Below are positions 1-8,021 of a stretch of 23,029 nt of DNA, in pieces (position 1 is the first letter of the stretch; every line of letters starts with the position of its first letter). The stretch spans positions 1 through 23,029 of the forward strand of contig CAZOAR010000041.1 of NCBI GenBank assembly GCA_964577985.1. Direction: 5' to 3'. A model generated the notes under the pieces. It was not told the origin of the DNA. It was given only the letters and a program-made list of their open reading frames with translations, and ran no database searches. The stretch is from CAZOAR01 sp964577985. Lineage in GTDB: Bacteria > Gemmatimonadota > CAZMKB01 > CAZNLH01. The position numbers and the translations under genes were made by a program.

Positions 1-2
1 CG

Positions 3-158
3 CTGCGTGGAGGATACAACACCTTTGCGGACGCCGGCAACGGGCTGAGCCTTGGTGTGGGAGTATTCGTAAGAGAGTTTACAATCGATTACTCGTACGT
101 GCCGATGGGTGATCTCGGGAGCAATAACTATCTGGGTGTGGCCATCAGGGGGTGGTGA
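3..158 (+). CDS. PorV/PorQ (UPF0164)-type outer-membrane barrel protein, C-terminal fragment
   Basis: Only the last 51 codons are in the window; the 5' end lies to the left. The readable protein alternates small, hydrophobic and aromatic residues as beta-strands do. It contains LRGGYNTF, GLSLGVGVFV, IDYSYVPMGDLG and a final strand ending in Trp. The pattern 'lr.Gy ... gl..G.G ... iDY.y.p.gdLG' is the usual C-terminus of the PorV/PorQ and UPF0164 family, outer-membrane beta-barrels found in FCB bacteria and often linked to type IX secretion or to transport. The terminal aromatic residue fits insertion by the BAM machinery. The gene converges on the TPR gene with only 12 nt between stops and no visible terminator. 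Family assignment rests on a short fragment, so its substrate or secretion role is unknown. Confidence 0.65.
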   Translation: MRGGYNTFADAGNGLSLGVGVFVREFTIDYSYVPMGDLGSNNYLGVAIRGW

Positions 159-170
159 ACGGACCGCGAT

Positions 171-1955
171 CTACCTGGACTGGTCCAGGAGTTCCGGGAT
201 ACCCGGAAGGTCCACTATGCCCTGCAGATAGGGATCGACGGCAACAGAGTCGATCTTCGTGTATCCTGATCGTATAGACTTCTCCAGCCACTCTACGGCC
301 CCGGCTCTGTCCCCGGCCATTGCGGCGATCTGCGCCCTCAGCATCTCCAGATCCGGTTCATCAGGCAATATAGCCTGCGCCCTTTCGGTTACCGAGTCCG
401 CCTCTTCGTACCTGCCAACAGCCAGCAACGTACGAGCGATGTTGTAGAGCATTGTGGGATGGTCGGGATTGAGAGACAGGGATTTCTCAAAGAAGTATAA
501 CGCCTCCTGGTACTGACCCATTTTCTGGTGAACCAATCCTATCTTGTTGAGTGTTCCGGTCGAATCTTCCAGCCACATGAGAGAACCATTGTAGTGTACC
601 AGAGCACTGTCGAGGGCTCCTCTGGCCCTGAAGATGTCTCCGAGGAGAAGTTCCGAGTAGCCCCTCAGCGCCTCATCGGTGACGCCTTCGATGAGTTCAA
701 CAGACTCGTCGTAGTCACCCCGTTTGTTCAATATCCTTACCAGGTTGAGCCTGGCCCGATCGCATCCTGGATCGAGCTCAAGTGCCTCTCTCAGGCTCTG
801 TTCGGCCTTTTCCAGCAGGGCCGAGTCCTGCTCACCATACCACTTGACGAGATATGCCAGGCCGAGCGCCGCGTGGGCCTCCGCTATCTGGTCATTCAGA
901 CGGATCGCTTTCAGGGCATACTCAATGGCAGATTCTATGGTTTCAGGGCTTCTGTCCCAGTACCTGTGATACGCGAGGGAGAGCGCATCTGCCGCGCCCG
1001 CATAAGCCTCAGCGAAGGTCTCATCCAGTTCGAATGCCCTTCGGAAAGACGTTATGGCCTTCTCGTTCTCCTCCCTGGTATATCTGTAGAAATGGTATTT
1101 ACCTCTCAGGTAGTGGTCATACGCCTCTATGTTATCCGTTGGTTTCCTGCGTCTCGTTTCCCTCTCGAATTCTTCGAGTTTCACCTCGAGGACTTTGACG
1201 ATCCTGTCCGTGACTTCGTCAAGTATGTCGAAGACATCCTTATACTCGAACTCCTTGTCGAAACTCTCGGCCCATATATGAAAACCCGTTTCGGTATCGA
1301 AGAGCTGAGCCGTGATCCTGAGCCTGTTTCCCGCCCTCCTCACGCTCCCTTCGAGCACTGAGGCGACCCGGAGTTCCTCTCTCAATTGCCGTATGTCTAC
1401 GGGCTCGTCCTTGTATTTCAATACCGCTGCCCTGGGAGGGACCTGGAATGCCTTGAGTACCGTGAGGCCCGTGATGATATCTTCCGTTATGCCATCGCTA
1501 AGGTACTGGTCCTTCCCATCTGCGCTCATATTGTCGAAGTAGAGTACCGCTATGGAGTTGGGTTCCGGGGAATTCTTTTCAACCACTTCCGGGACGGTCG
1601 AAGTGACAAAGGTCGGTGCCATGACGCTCCTGACCGTCAACACGGCCGCGATGACAAAGAGCAGTGAAAGAATTGCGAATTCAGCGGGTGGGACCTTCTG
1701 TTTCCCGGTCCTGCCATGAAAAAAGGCTATCGTCACCGCCGCGGGGAGGCCGATGAGTATGAGGTTGTACGACACGTCCAGCACCTTCGGACTCAGGCCG
1801 TAGTGGTTTATCACGAGCGAGATGAAGGACGAAATGCCCCAGCTCGATCCGAGATAAATAAGAAAGGTGTGAACGACCTGCCTGTCCCACAACTCCTGGA
1901 AAATTCCGCCCTCCGTGGACGCGCTCGCACCCTTTTTCGTTTTGTCACTTTTCAT
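171..1955 (-). CDS. Membrane-anchored TolB-like domain protein with C-terminal TPR repeats
   Basis: A 594-residue protein. The N-terminus carries three hydrophobic segments (about residues 26-50, 62-80 and 93-112). Then comes a TolB-like/FlgO-type domain (about 134-260) with IAVLYFDNMS, YLSDGITEDI and ASVLEGSVRR. The rest (about 275-590) is a run of TPR helices, for example a block around ALYFFEKSLSLNPDHPTMLY. This is the COG5616-like architecture common in FCB and related phyla, usually a membrane scaffold for protein-protein contacts; no enzymatic motif is visible and its partner is unknown. The frame stays open upstream to a TTG at 2033, but I chose the ATG at 1953-1955. It is preceded by GGGAAG, the downstream sequence begins like other family members, and the promoter at 2052-2080 would leave the TTG only about 12 nt of leader. 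Confidence 0.8.
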   Translation of the reverse strand: MKSDKTKKGASASTEGGIFQELWDRQVVHTFLIYLGSSWGISSFISLVINHYGLSPKVLDVSYNLILIGLPAAVTIAFFHGRTGKQKVPPAEFAILSLLFVIAAVLTVRSVMAPTFVTSTVPEVVEKNSPEPNSIAVLYFDNMSADGKDQYLSDGITEDIITGLTVLKAFQVPPRAAVLKYKDEPVDIRQLREELRVASVLEGSVRRAGNRLRITAQLFDTETGFHIWAESFDKEFEYKDVFDILDEVTDRIVKVLEVKLEEFERETRRRKPTDNIEAYDHYLRGKYHFYRYTREENEKAITSFRRAFELDETFAEAYAGAADALSLAYHRYWDRSPETIESAIEYALKAIRLNDQIAEAHAALGLAYLVKWYGEQDSALLEKAEQSLREALELDPGCDRARLNLVRILNKRGDYDESVELIEGVTDEALRGYSELLLGDIFRARGALDSALVHYNGSLMWLEDSTGTLNKIGLVHQKMGQYQEALYFFEKSLSLNPDHPTMLYNIARTLLAVGRYEEADSVTERAQAILPDEPDLEMLRAQIAAMAGDRAGAVEWLEKSIRSGYTKIDSVAVDPYLQGIVDLPGIPELLDQSR

Positions 1956-2051
1956 ACTTCCCGGGCCATCTACTGGACAACACACCGCGTAGAAAGTGCT
2001 GCATCTTGATACGCTCGCAGACAAACAGCGCAATCGCCTGCTTCCGATTGG

Positions 2052-2080
2052 AGTATATCATCACTCAAAAGCCGTGTCAA
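2052..2080 (-). promoter_or_regulatory. Sigma70 promoter for the TolB-like/TPR gene
   Basis: On the minus strand TTGACA (2075-2080) is followed after 17 nt by TATACT (2052-2057), with TGA just before the -10 giving an extended -10 element. The match is 6/6 at -35 and 5/6 at -10. The expected start of transcription is near 2045, giving a leader of about 90 nt to the ATG at 1955. Confidence 0.7.
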
Positions 2081-2245
2081 GCGAATCCCGGACGCGTCAA
2101 TCGAACCTCGAGTTAACAGCCGCACGACTCCTGGCAAGACTCACTGAGACCTGGATCATGACTCCGACGGTTTCCAGGGAGTCCCTCGGACAATCTGGCT
2201 GGATCTCCACAAATCTTTTCTGAAGCTACAGATGACGATCACACG

Positions 2246-2330
2246 TAATCCCCGCTTGTCGGGAATCTCATCGCACAACCAGGCCGATTCCGGACGAGCC
2301 GGAATGGCACGTAAGAAGTGGAGAAACTCC
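2246..2330 (+). repeat. Dispersed double-palindrome repeat, copy A
   Basis: An 85-nt unit with two hairpin-forming palindromes separated by about 20 nt. The first is built on CCCGCTTGTCGGG, the second on TTCCGGACGAGCCGGAA, and a tail follows ending in GAGAAACTCC. By eye it differs from copy B (11346-11430, minus strand) at about 13 of 85 positions. The two palindrome loops are complementary (CTTGTC against GACGAG, or GACAAG in copy B), so the whole unit could also fold as one long stem. It lies in the divergent gap between the TPR gene and the LOG gene. It ends 15 nt before the -35 box of the LOG promoter. Confidence 0.85.
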
Positions 2331-2345
2331 CACATGGTTTCCTTC

Positions 2346-2374
2346 TTGACAAGACGAGGATGTCGTTGTATCAT
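2346..2374 (+). promoter_or_regulatory. Sigma70 promoter for the LOG-family gene
   Basis: TTGACA (2346-2351) and TATCAT (2369-2374) are separated by 17 nt; the match is 6/6 and 5/6. The predicted start near 2381 leaves a leader of about 65 nt. A clear Shine-Dalgarno AGGAGA (2435-2440) then precedes the ATG at 2446. Confidence 0.7.
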
Positions 2375-2445
2375 CGCGTTGCGTTGGGCCGCTATTCTGG
2401 ACTCGCTACAGCGGAACCTTATAACGATCGTCCCAGGAGAAATCG

Positions 2446-3114
2446 ATGAATGAAGGTGTAAAACAGAAGGATTTTGGGGCCCCTGTGAAGGAAGATGGAT
2501 CCAACAGCCAGTACATACCCCCCATCACCGTCGGAGTAATGGGTTCAGCCGGCGGAGACCCCGGAGAAGAGGCGTACAATAAGGTGTTCCGCCTTGGTCA
2601 GGAGATCGCCCGCAGGGGTTATGTCCTGATAACCGGGGCGTGTCCCGGCCTGCCACATCAAGCGATCAAGGGGGCAAAATCGGTCGGGGGCACGACGGTA
2701 GGGATATCGCCCGCGCTTAACTTTGGAGAACACATGCTCAAATACCACTCTCCGTGCAGAGGATATGACACGATCATCTATACCGGAAGTGGATTGATGG
2801 GGCGTGAGATTGAGAACATTAGATCGTGCGATCTCGTCGTTTTCGCAGGTGGCAGATCGGGAACGCTCGGAGAATTCGCCATAGCCTATGACGAAGCCAA
2901 GGTGATAGGACTTCTGCTGGGTACACGGGGCATTACCGACAACCTGAACAAGGTAATCGAATTCATAGATAAGGATACCGGCGCGAGGGTCGTCCACGAT
3001 GAGGACCCCGTAAGGCTGCTCGACGGTCTGGTAGATATCTACAATCGCGAGCTGCTCCCCTACTACCTGAGTGTGCTCGCCAACAGAAACCCGGATGGTG
3101 TGATGGAGGAGTGA
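2446..3114 (+). CDS. LOG-family (SLOG superfamily) Rossmann nucleotide-binding protein
   Basis: A 222-residue protein with the Rossmann-like fold of the LOG/TIGR00725 group (once called lysine decarboxylase-like). Visible marks are VGVMGSAGG at the first beta-strand (about residues 29-37), GYVLITGACPGLPHQA in the nucleotide pocket, MGREIENIRSCDLVVF, and GGRSGTLGEFAIAYDE, which is this family's version of the PGGxGTxxE signature. Characterised LOG proteins are phosphoribohydrolases that release cytokinin-like bases from nucleoside monophosphates; other SLOG proteins bind nucleotide-derived ligands without known catalysis. Which applies here cannot be read from sequence. The first 28 residues are polar and look like a disordered extension. 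The start is supported by AGGAGA six bases upstream, and the promoter at 2346-2374 suggests it is transcribed separately. Confidence 0.8.
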   Translation: MNEGVKQKDFGAPVKEDGSNSQYIPPITVGVMGSAGGDPGEEAYNKVFRLGQEIARRGYVLITGACPGLPHQAIKGAKSVGGTTVGISPALNFGEHMLKYHSPCRGYDTIIYTGSGLMGREIENIRSCDLVVFAGGRSGTLGEFAIAYDEAKVIGLLLGTRGITDNLNKVIEFIDKDTGARVVHDEDPVRLLDGLVDIYNRELLPYYLSVLANRNPDGVMEE

Positions 3115-3533
3115 CTCAGGTCATCTCACAACTACCGGGGCTACGCTTGCCCTCCGCGCTGATGCTCCAGGACGGGTGGAGCCTCCAGTATTCTGCACAT
3201 GGCCAGCCAGCTCATTCATGCCACCACAAATATGTTGCATCTGCTTTATGTGGTGATTGTACGGCGTGGTTATGTGGCACCCAATCCCAACCTGGCTATA
3301 TGTTTTATATGTATCAACTTGACATTCAGGACCTGAGATGGTATAATTTATCTGTTACATATTGCCTCGGATCATGTTGCAGCCTGGTCACAACAGAGGG
3401 ACGATCCGGGGCATTAGTCGAACTGCCGGCCTATGAGCCATGGGATCTGGACATTTCTGGCTGGTGGGACAAGGGCGCGGGCGGTCAGCGTTTCGCGGGC
3501 ATATCGCCATTCCCAGGAAAGAAAGAATTCCCA
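3115..3533 (+). other. 419-nt non-coding stretch with AT-rich promoter region and long leader
   Basis: I see no gene here. The middle (about 3220-3370) is clearly more AT-rich than its surroundings and contains the promoter at 3319-3347. An 8-bp direct repeat TTATGTGG at 3246-3253 and 3270-3277 lies upstream of the -35 and could be an operator. A short inverted repeat (GCTCCA 3164-3169 with TGGAGC 3177-3182) follows the LOG gene but has no T-run, so it is a poor terminator. Transcription from the promoter would give a leader of about 180 nt, long enough for leader control or a small RNA, but I recognise no known riboswitch. Confidence 0.55.
3319..3347 (+). promoter_or_regulatory. Near-perfect extended sigma70 promoter upstream of the GT2 gene
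   Basis: TTGACA (3319-3324), a 17-nt spacer, and TATAAT (3342-3347) match the sigma70 consensus at all 12 positions. TGG directly before the -10 adds an extended -10 element. AT-rich sequence just upstream (about 3301-3318) could act as an UP element. The expected start is near 3354, about 180 nt before the chosen GT2 start codon. Confidence 0.8.
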
Positions 3534-4307
3534 ATGACCGATGGCCACAAGATAGTAGTCTTCATGCCGGCGAGAAATACAGCCCACCTCCTGAGGGAGA
3601 CGTTCGACGATATCCCCGAAGGCTTCGCGGATCAGATCATCCTCGTTGACAATGCAAGCACTGATAATACGGTAGACGTTGCGATGTCTCTCGGTATGAA
3701 AGTCATCCGCCACGAGAACAACCTCGGATACGGCGGATCGCTCAAGACAGGCTACGAAACGGCTGTCAAGGAGGGCGCCGACATAGTAGTCATGCTCCAT
3801 TCCGACAATCAGTATGATCCGAGGTTCCTGCCTCAGATCGTGGAGCCGATCCTCAAGGGTGAGGCCGACGCGGTCCTCGGTTCCAGGATCCTGGGTGCCG
3901 AAGCGATGACCGGAGGGATGCCCTGGTGGAAATACATCGCCAATATCGGTCTGACGCGCCTCATCAACTACGCTACCGGGTCGGACATAAAGGAGTTTCA
4001 CACCGGATATCGAGCATACAGCAGGAGGGTTCTCGAAAACCTCCCCTATCGATATAACTCCGACAATTTCCTGTTCGACACCGAGATCATTGTTCAGATA
4101 ATCAGGCATGGCTACCGTATCGTGGAGATACCGATCCCGACCAGATACTTCAACGGCGCTTCTACAATGACATTCAAGCAATGCGTATATTACGGAGTCG
4201 GCATACTGTTCTCATTGTCGAGGTATTTTACTCACAGGCTGAACATCTGGAAGTCGAGACGATACAGCCGAATCTATGAACACTCTCACAGCAAGCTCAA
4301 ACCCTGA
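3534..4307 (+). CDS. Family 2 glycosyltransferase, polyprenyl-phosphate sugar transferase-like (DPM1-like)
   Basis: A 257-residue GT-A fold enzyme of the type that transfers a sugar from a nucleotide donor to a lipid phosphate or a nascent glycan at the inner face of the membrane. Key marks are IVVFMPARN (7-15), ILVDNASTDNT (36-46) for donor binding, VMLHSDNQYDP (86-96) where the metal-binding DxD lies in most relatives, LGSRI (115-119) and FHTGYRAYSRR (155-165) in the acceptor region. There is no C-terminal membrane domain. The frame is open back to 3111, but I chose the ATG at 3534 because family members start with this strand, GAAAG lies eight bases upstream, and the consensus promoter sits inside the upstream extension. 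It is followed by the radical SAM gene, whose preferred start lies 31 nt downstream, so the two are probably cotranscribed. Confidence 0.85.
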   Translation: MTDGHKIVVFMPARNTAHLLRETFDDIPEGFADQIILVDNASTDNTVDVAMSLGMKVIRHENNLGYGGSLKTGYETAVKEGADIVVMLHSDNQYDPRFLPQIVEPILKGEADAVLGSRILGAEAMTGGMPWWKYIANIGLTRLINYATGSDIKEFHTGYRAYSRRVLENLPYRYNSDNFLFDTEIIVQIIRHGYRIVEIPIPTRYFNGASTMTFKQCVYYGVGILFSLSRYFTHRLNIWKSRRYSRIYEHSHSKLKP

Positions 4308-4338
4308 AGAGAAGGCGGTTCAAAGAAGGGAGTATCCT

Positions 4339-5877
4339 GTGGCGAAGTTTGTTATCATCAATCCTCCGCAACTCTATCTGATCTCGCAGTTCGCGAGCTT
4401 CATAGTCCCTCCCCTGGGTGTCGCGTATCTTGCCGCACACGTCAGATCCAGGGGACACGATGTTGAAGTGATAGACGCGTTCGGTGAAGGCATGCAGCAG
4501 TTTACGAGCAGAGGGGACGTCAACCTGAAGGGCCTGACACTGGATGAGATTGTTGCGAGGATTCCTTCGGACGTGGACGTGATAGGTATCTCCAACCTGT
4601 TCTCCCATGCATACACTACAGTAAGAGACCTCGCCGCTATGATAAAGGAAGCGCACCCCGACGTGCCGATCCTGACGGGCGGCATCCATCCCACGGCGGT
4701 TCCCGATTATGTCCTGGAGAACTCGTGTATCGATTACGTTGTGCTGGGTGAGGGAGAGATCACAGCGGTAGAGCTTATCGAGCGTCTCGTCTCAGGCAGA
4801 GAAATCGACGATCTCGACGGCCTCGCTTACCGCAGGAACGGCAAGATAGTGACGAACGAGAAGACCGCGCTGATAGATGATCTCGACATCCTCTCCTTCC
4901 CGGCGTGGGATCTTCTCCCGATAGAAAACTACATACGGGCCAAGAGCCCTCAGGGGGCGTGGCGAGGGCGTTTTCTCCCTATTCTGCCCACGAGGGGTTG
5001 CGCGTTCCAGTGCAAATTCTGCACGGCTCCCAAGATGTGGAAACCGGTGTGGAGGACGAGATCTCCCGAAAATGTGGCGGACGAGATGGAACACTTCAAC
5101 AGGGAACTGGGTGTAACGGACTTCCATTTCGAAGACCTGACCTCTGTCTCGAACAAGACATGGATAGTCGGGCTCTGTGACGAAATAGACAGAAGGGGCC
5201 TCAAGATAACCTGGCAGCTTCCGAACGGTACCCGCTCCGAGTCGATCAATGAGAACATCATCAGACGGATGAAACATAGCGGGTGCCGGAATATCACATT
5301 CGCGCCCGAAAGTGGTTCTACAGAAGCGCTCGAGTTGATGAACAAGAGGCTGGATCTCGAGAATATCTTCAAGGCTTCGAGACTTGCCGTCAAGGAAGGA
5401 ATGATCGTCAGCGCCTTCCTTGTCTTCGGCGTCCCCGGCGAGAACAGGAAGAGCCTGAAGGCGTCGCTGAAACTGTTGAGAAAGCTGGCCTGGATCGGAC
5501 TTCACGAGGTGAGCATCACAACGTTCACCCTGTTGCCGGGATCGGAATTTTTCTACAAACTCGTTGAAGAAGGCAAGGTCGTGCCGAGTGATGAACTCTT
5601 CCGAGATTGCCTGAGGATGTCTGACCTGTTGTCGGCGCGCTCCTGGCTGCATGACATTCCAGACAAGGAACTCAACCGTTACCGCGCAATGGGCTTCTTC
5701 CAGTTCTTCTCCCTGGCCTACCTGTTACACCCGTGGAGACTCTTCAGGAGTTTCTTCAACGTCGTGCGAGACAAGCAGGAAACGAAGGTCGAAAAACTAG
5801 TTCACGAGAAGCTGATCGACGTGGGAAGAATGGCGAAGAAATTCTTCGGAGGTCAGAAGAAAGCGACCAGCCTATGA
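4339..5877 (+). CDS. B12-binding-domain radical SAM protein
   Basis: A 512-residue enzyme with an N-terminal cobalamin-binding-type domain (about 1-140, ending in GGIHPT) and a radical SAM core. The CxxxCxxC cluster motif RGCAFQCKFC has cysteines at 221, 225 and 228 from the GTG start and would bind the 4Fe-4S cluster that cleaves SAM. Such enzymes often methylate or rearrange unreactive carbons, as in BchE-like, lipid, hopanoid and natural-product enzymes; the substrate here is unknown. The C-terminal part contains an aromatic, amphipathic stretch (FFQFFSLAYLLHPWRLF) that suggests membrane contact and hence a lipid or lipid-linked substrate. Two starts are possible. The ATG at 4276 overlaps the GT2 gene by 32 nt and lacks a ribosome site. 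The GTG at 4339 has AAGGGAG six bases upstream, so I prefer it. Confidence 0.85.
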   Translation: MAKFVIINPPQLYLISQFASFIVPPLGVAYLAAHVRSRGHDVEVIDAFGEGMQQFTSRGDVNLKGLTLDEIVARIPSDVDVIGISNLFSHAYTTVRDLAAMIKEAHPDVPILTGGIHPTAVPDYVLENSCIDYVVLGEGEITAVELIERLVSGREIDDLDGLAYRRNGKIVTNEKTALIDDLDILSFPAWDLLPIENYIRAKSPQGAWRGRFLPILPTRGCAFQCKFCTAPKMWKPVWRTRSPENVADEMEHFNRELGVTDFHFEDLTSVSNKTWIVGLCDEIDRRGLKITWQLPNGTRSESINENIIRRMKHSGCRNITFAPESGSTEALELMNKRLDLENIFKASRLAVKEGMIVSAFLVFGVPGENRKSLKASLKLLRKLAWIGLHEVSITTFTLLPGSEFFYKLVEEGKVVPSDELFRDCLRMSDLLSARSWLHDIPDKELNRYRAMGFFQFFSLAYLLHPWRLFRSFFNVVRDKQETKVEKLVHEKLIDVGRMAKKFFGGQKKATSL

Positions 5878-6951
5878 TCCGAGTTTTCCGGCGAAGTACT
5901 CTTCCAGACCAGCGATCATAGCGCGCATAGTGAAGCACGATTCCACTCTCTTCATGCCGTTGCGCCCATACTCCTCGAGCAGACGGGTATCATCGATCAG
6001 CCTGTCGATCACGCCCGCCAGCGCGGCGACGTCACGCGGGGGCACGATCTCGCCCGTTTCGCCAGCTACCATCAGCTCCCGCACCCCGTTGACATCGGTC
6101 GCCACAACAGCCTTTCCCACTGCCATGGCTTCCATGACGATGTTCGGCATCCCCTCAAAGAGGGATGAGAGTACCGCCAGGTCGCAACCCCGCAGATAGG
6201 AATCGACGTTCTCCACGAACCCCTCGAAGATGACGCAATCGTCGACTCCCGCATTGCTCGCGAGTCTCTTCAGCCTGCCTTCGAGCCTCCCCTTCCCCGC
6301 GATTACGAAGACGAGATCGTCCCTCTTCCGTCTGAGCATCGCTGCCGCCTCGATCAGGCAGGAAAATCCTTTTTGTTCCGCTAGCCTTCCAGCGCTGAAT
6401 ACAATCTTTTTGCCGGGAAACCGCTCGCTGAAATCATACGGCTTAACATCGTCTTTCACCTCTACTCCGTTATAGATCACCTCGATAAAATCGTCTCTGA
6501 ACCAGCCATACTTCCGGTACGCGCTTCTTATGGTCTCGGTATTTGTCAGGATCCCATCCGTGAGCCTTGTTAACGTGAGCCTGTGCTTCCACTTCCTGCC
6601 GCAGAGGAGCACCCCATGACGGGCGATCACTACAGGCCCCCGCGCAAGTCGCGCCGCCAGGCCCGCAACCCTGACATCCTTGTTCAGGTTGCAAACCAGC
6701 ATCTCCGTCTTTTCCTCCTTGAGAAATCGGGCAATCCGATAAGTGTTTATCGGACTGAAGTCGCTTCGTATATTGAAGACGCGTGTCCTGATCCCCGCCG
6801 CCAGCGCTGCGCGCAGCACCGCCGAGTCCTTCCTGGCGCAGAAGATCACGTTGTGCCCCGAGTCCGACAGGCCTCTGGCCGCCTTGATCATCCATTTCTC
6901 TCCACCACCATATTTTTCCAGACCGATCGAATTGAAGAATACGATATTCAT
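5872..6951 (-). CDS. Family 4 glycosyltransferase (second of a tandem pair)
   Basis: A 359-residue GT-B enzyme. The N-terminal acceptor domain begins with MNIVFFNS and the glycine-rich loop YGGGEKW. The C-terminal donor domain has FSAGRLAEQKGF, FEGFVENVDSYL and the GT4 signature FEGMPNIVMEA, in which the two glutamates (E x7 E) contact the nucleotide sugar. It probably builds an exported glycan or lipid-linked saccharide on the cytoplasmic face. The start ATG overlaps the upstream gene's stop (ATGA), a sign of translational coupling. The stop TAG overlaps the stop of the convergent radical SAM gene. Sugar and acceptor cannot be told from sequence. Confidence 0.87.
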   Translation of the reverse strand: MNIVFFNSIGLEKYGGGEKWMIKAARGLSDSGHNVIFCARKDSAVLRAALAAGIRTRVFNIRSDFSPINTYRIARFLKEEKTEMLVCNLNKDVRVAGLAARLARGPVVIARHGVLLCGRKWKHRLTLTRLTDGILTNTETIRSAYRKYGWFRDDFIEVIYNGVEVKDDVKPYDFSERFPGKKIVFSAGRLAEQKGFSCLIEAAAMLRRKRDDLVFVIAGKGRLEGRLKRLASNAGVDDCVIFEGFVENVDSYLRGCDLAVLSSLFEGMPNIVMEAMAVGKAVVATDVNGVRELMVAGETGEIVPPRDVAALAGVIDRLIDDTRLLEEYGRNGMKRVESCFTMRAMIAGLEEYFAGKLGS

Positions 6952-8006
6952 ATCTCGTTGCAGAAGCGTTCTATCTCTTCTTTCATCCTTTCTACTGAAA
7001 ACCTATCAGAGACCGTTCCACGCGCGGCCGCAGCCAGTCTCTTCCTCTCACCCTCGTTCTCATATAACGCTTCCAGAAAGCCTCCCAACGCGGGCACGTC
7101 ACCATAATCCACCAGTTGTCCGTTTTCGCCTGATGAAATTATCTCTTTCACCCCACCAGCTACTGTGCTTATCACGGCGTTTTCAAGATACATCGCCTCG
7201 ATGAGTGCGTTGGAGATCCCCTCGTTCCTGGAAGTCATCGCAAAGACGTCGGTGGCGGCCAGCAGTGGATACGGGTTTTCGAGAAATCCCGTAAAGATGA
7301 CCTTGTCGGATATTTCAAGTGAACGAGCCAACTCTTTGAGGGACGGCAGGTAAGCGCCATCACCCACTATCACAAGCCCGGCGTCTTCAGCACTCGATCT
7401 GTGAATGAAGAGGGCAAACCCCTTGAGCAGATAGTCAAATCCTTTGAGTTCCGTAACGCGTCCCATAGCGGAAACAAGGAAGGGAAACGGCCGCGCACAT
7501 GAGTCTTCACTCCTTGACTTCTTGCTCAATTGCCTCATGTCGAGGCCATTATATATCACCCTGATCCTGTCGGCTCGCATGAAGGTTGAGGTGAGCAGAA
7601 CATCCTTGATTATCGCAGCATTGACGATGATCCCATCGGCGAGCCTGTTATACACGAGGTGATGGCAGAGATTACGCATTCTTCTGACGATCCCGAGACG
7701 CAGCACCGTTTTCGTGCCGCAGAGCCTGCCCGCAATACCGGCCAGGGCATAATCTTTCTTCTTCGTGGCTATGAGGACGTCTATCTTTTTGCGTCTTATT
7801 ATCGCAATCAACCTGACGATAGTAAAGGGATCGACCTCGAAGAAGAAAGGCAGCCTTTGTTTCTCTATGTCAAAGCGGCCACCTATACGGGGCTCGCGAT
7901 AGGCAAGGTACACGTTGTGGTCGGCGGAGAGACAACTCGCAGCCATGTGTGTCCACTTTTCGTTGCCGCCCCAGTCTCTCGCCGAATTCAGGAAGAGAAA
8001 ATTCAC
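6948..8006 (-). CDS. Family 4 glycosyltransferase (first of a tandem pair)
   Basis: A 352-residue GT-B enzyme related to the next gene: both start with a short beta-strand plus a GG(N/G)EKW loop, share RLADGI or RLTDGI followed by (V/T)N, and share VIYNG. The donor domain has SAMGRVTELKGFDYL, IFTGFLENPYPLL and NEGISNALIEAM with the E x7 E pair. The start is GTG (8004-8006); no Shine-Dalgarno is visible, but the first residues (MNFLFLNS) fit the family. It begins only 15 nt after the TldE stop, so it is probably translated by coupling to TldE and belongs to the TldD-TldE-GT4-GT4 operon. The pair looks like an old tandem duplication that has diverged. Confidence 0.85.
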   Translation of the reverse strand: MNFLFLNSARDWGGNEKWTHMAASCLSADHNVYLAYREPRIGGRFDIEKQRLPFFFEVDPFTIVRLIAIIRRKKIDVLIATKKKDYALAGIAGRLCGTKTVLRLGIVRRMRNLCHHLVYNRLADGIIVNAAIIKDVLLTSTFMRADRIRVIYNGLDMRQLSKKSRSEDSCARPFPFLVSAMGRVTELKGFDYLLKGFALFIHRSSAEDAGLVIVGDGAYLPSLKELARSLEISDKVIFTGFLENPYPLLAATDVFAMTSRNEGISNALIEAMYLENAVISTVAGGVKEIISSGENGQLVDYGDVPALGGFLEALYENEGERKRLAAAARGTVSDRFSVERMKEEIERFCNEI

Positions 8007-8021
8007 AGTTGGCTGAGTGGT

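Noticed and set aside
1956..2033. TTG start for the TPR protein giving 620 residues
   Set aside because: The extra 26 residues look non-coding, and the predicted transcript would leave only about 12 nt of leader; the ATG at 1955 has a purine-rich ribosome site.
3111..3533. Open frame continuing 141 codons upstream of the GT2 gene, which would give a 398-residue protein
   Set aside because: The extension is rich in Cys and Trp, resembles no GT2 N-terminus, lacks a ribosome site, and contains a consensus promoter.
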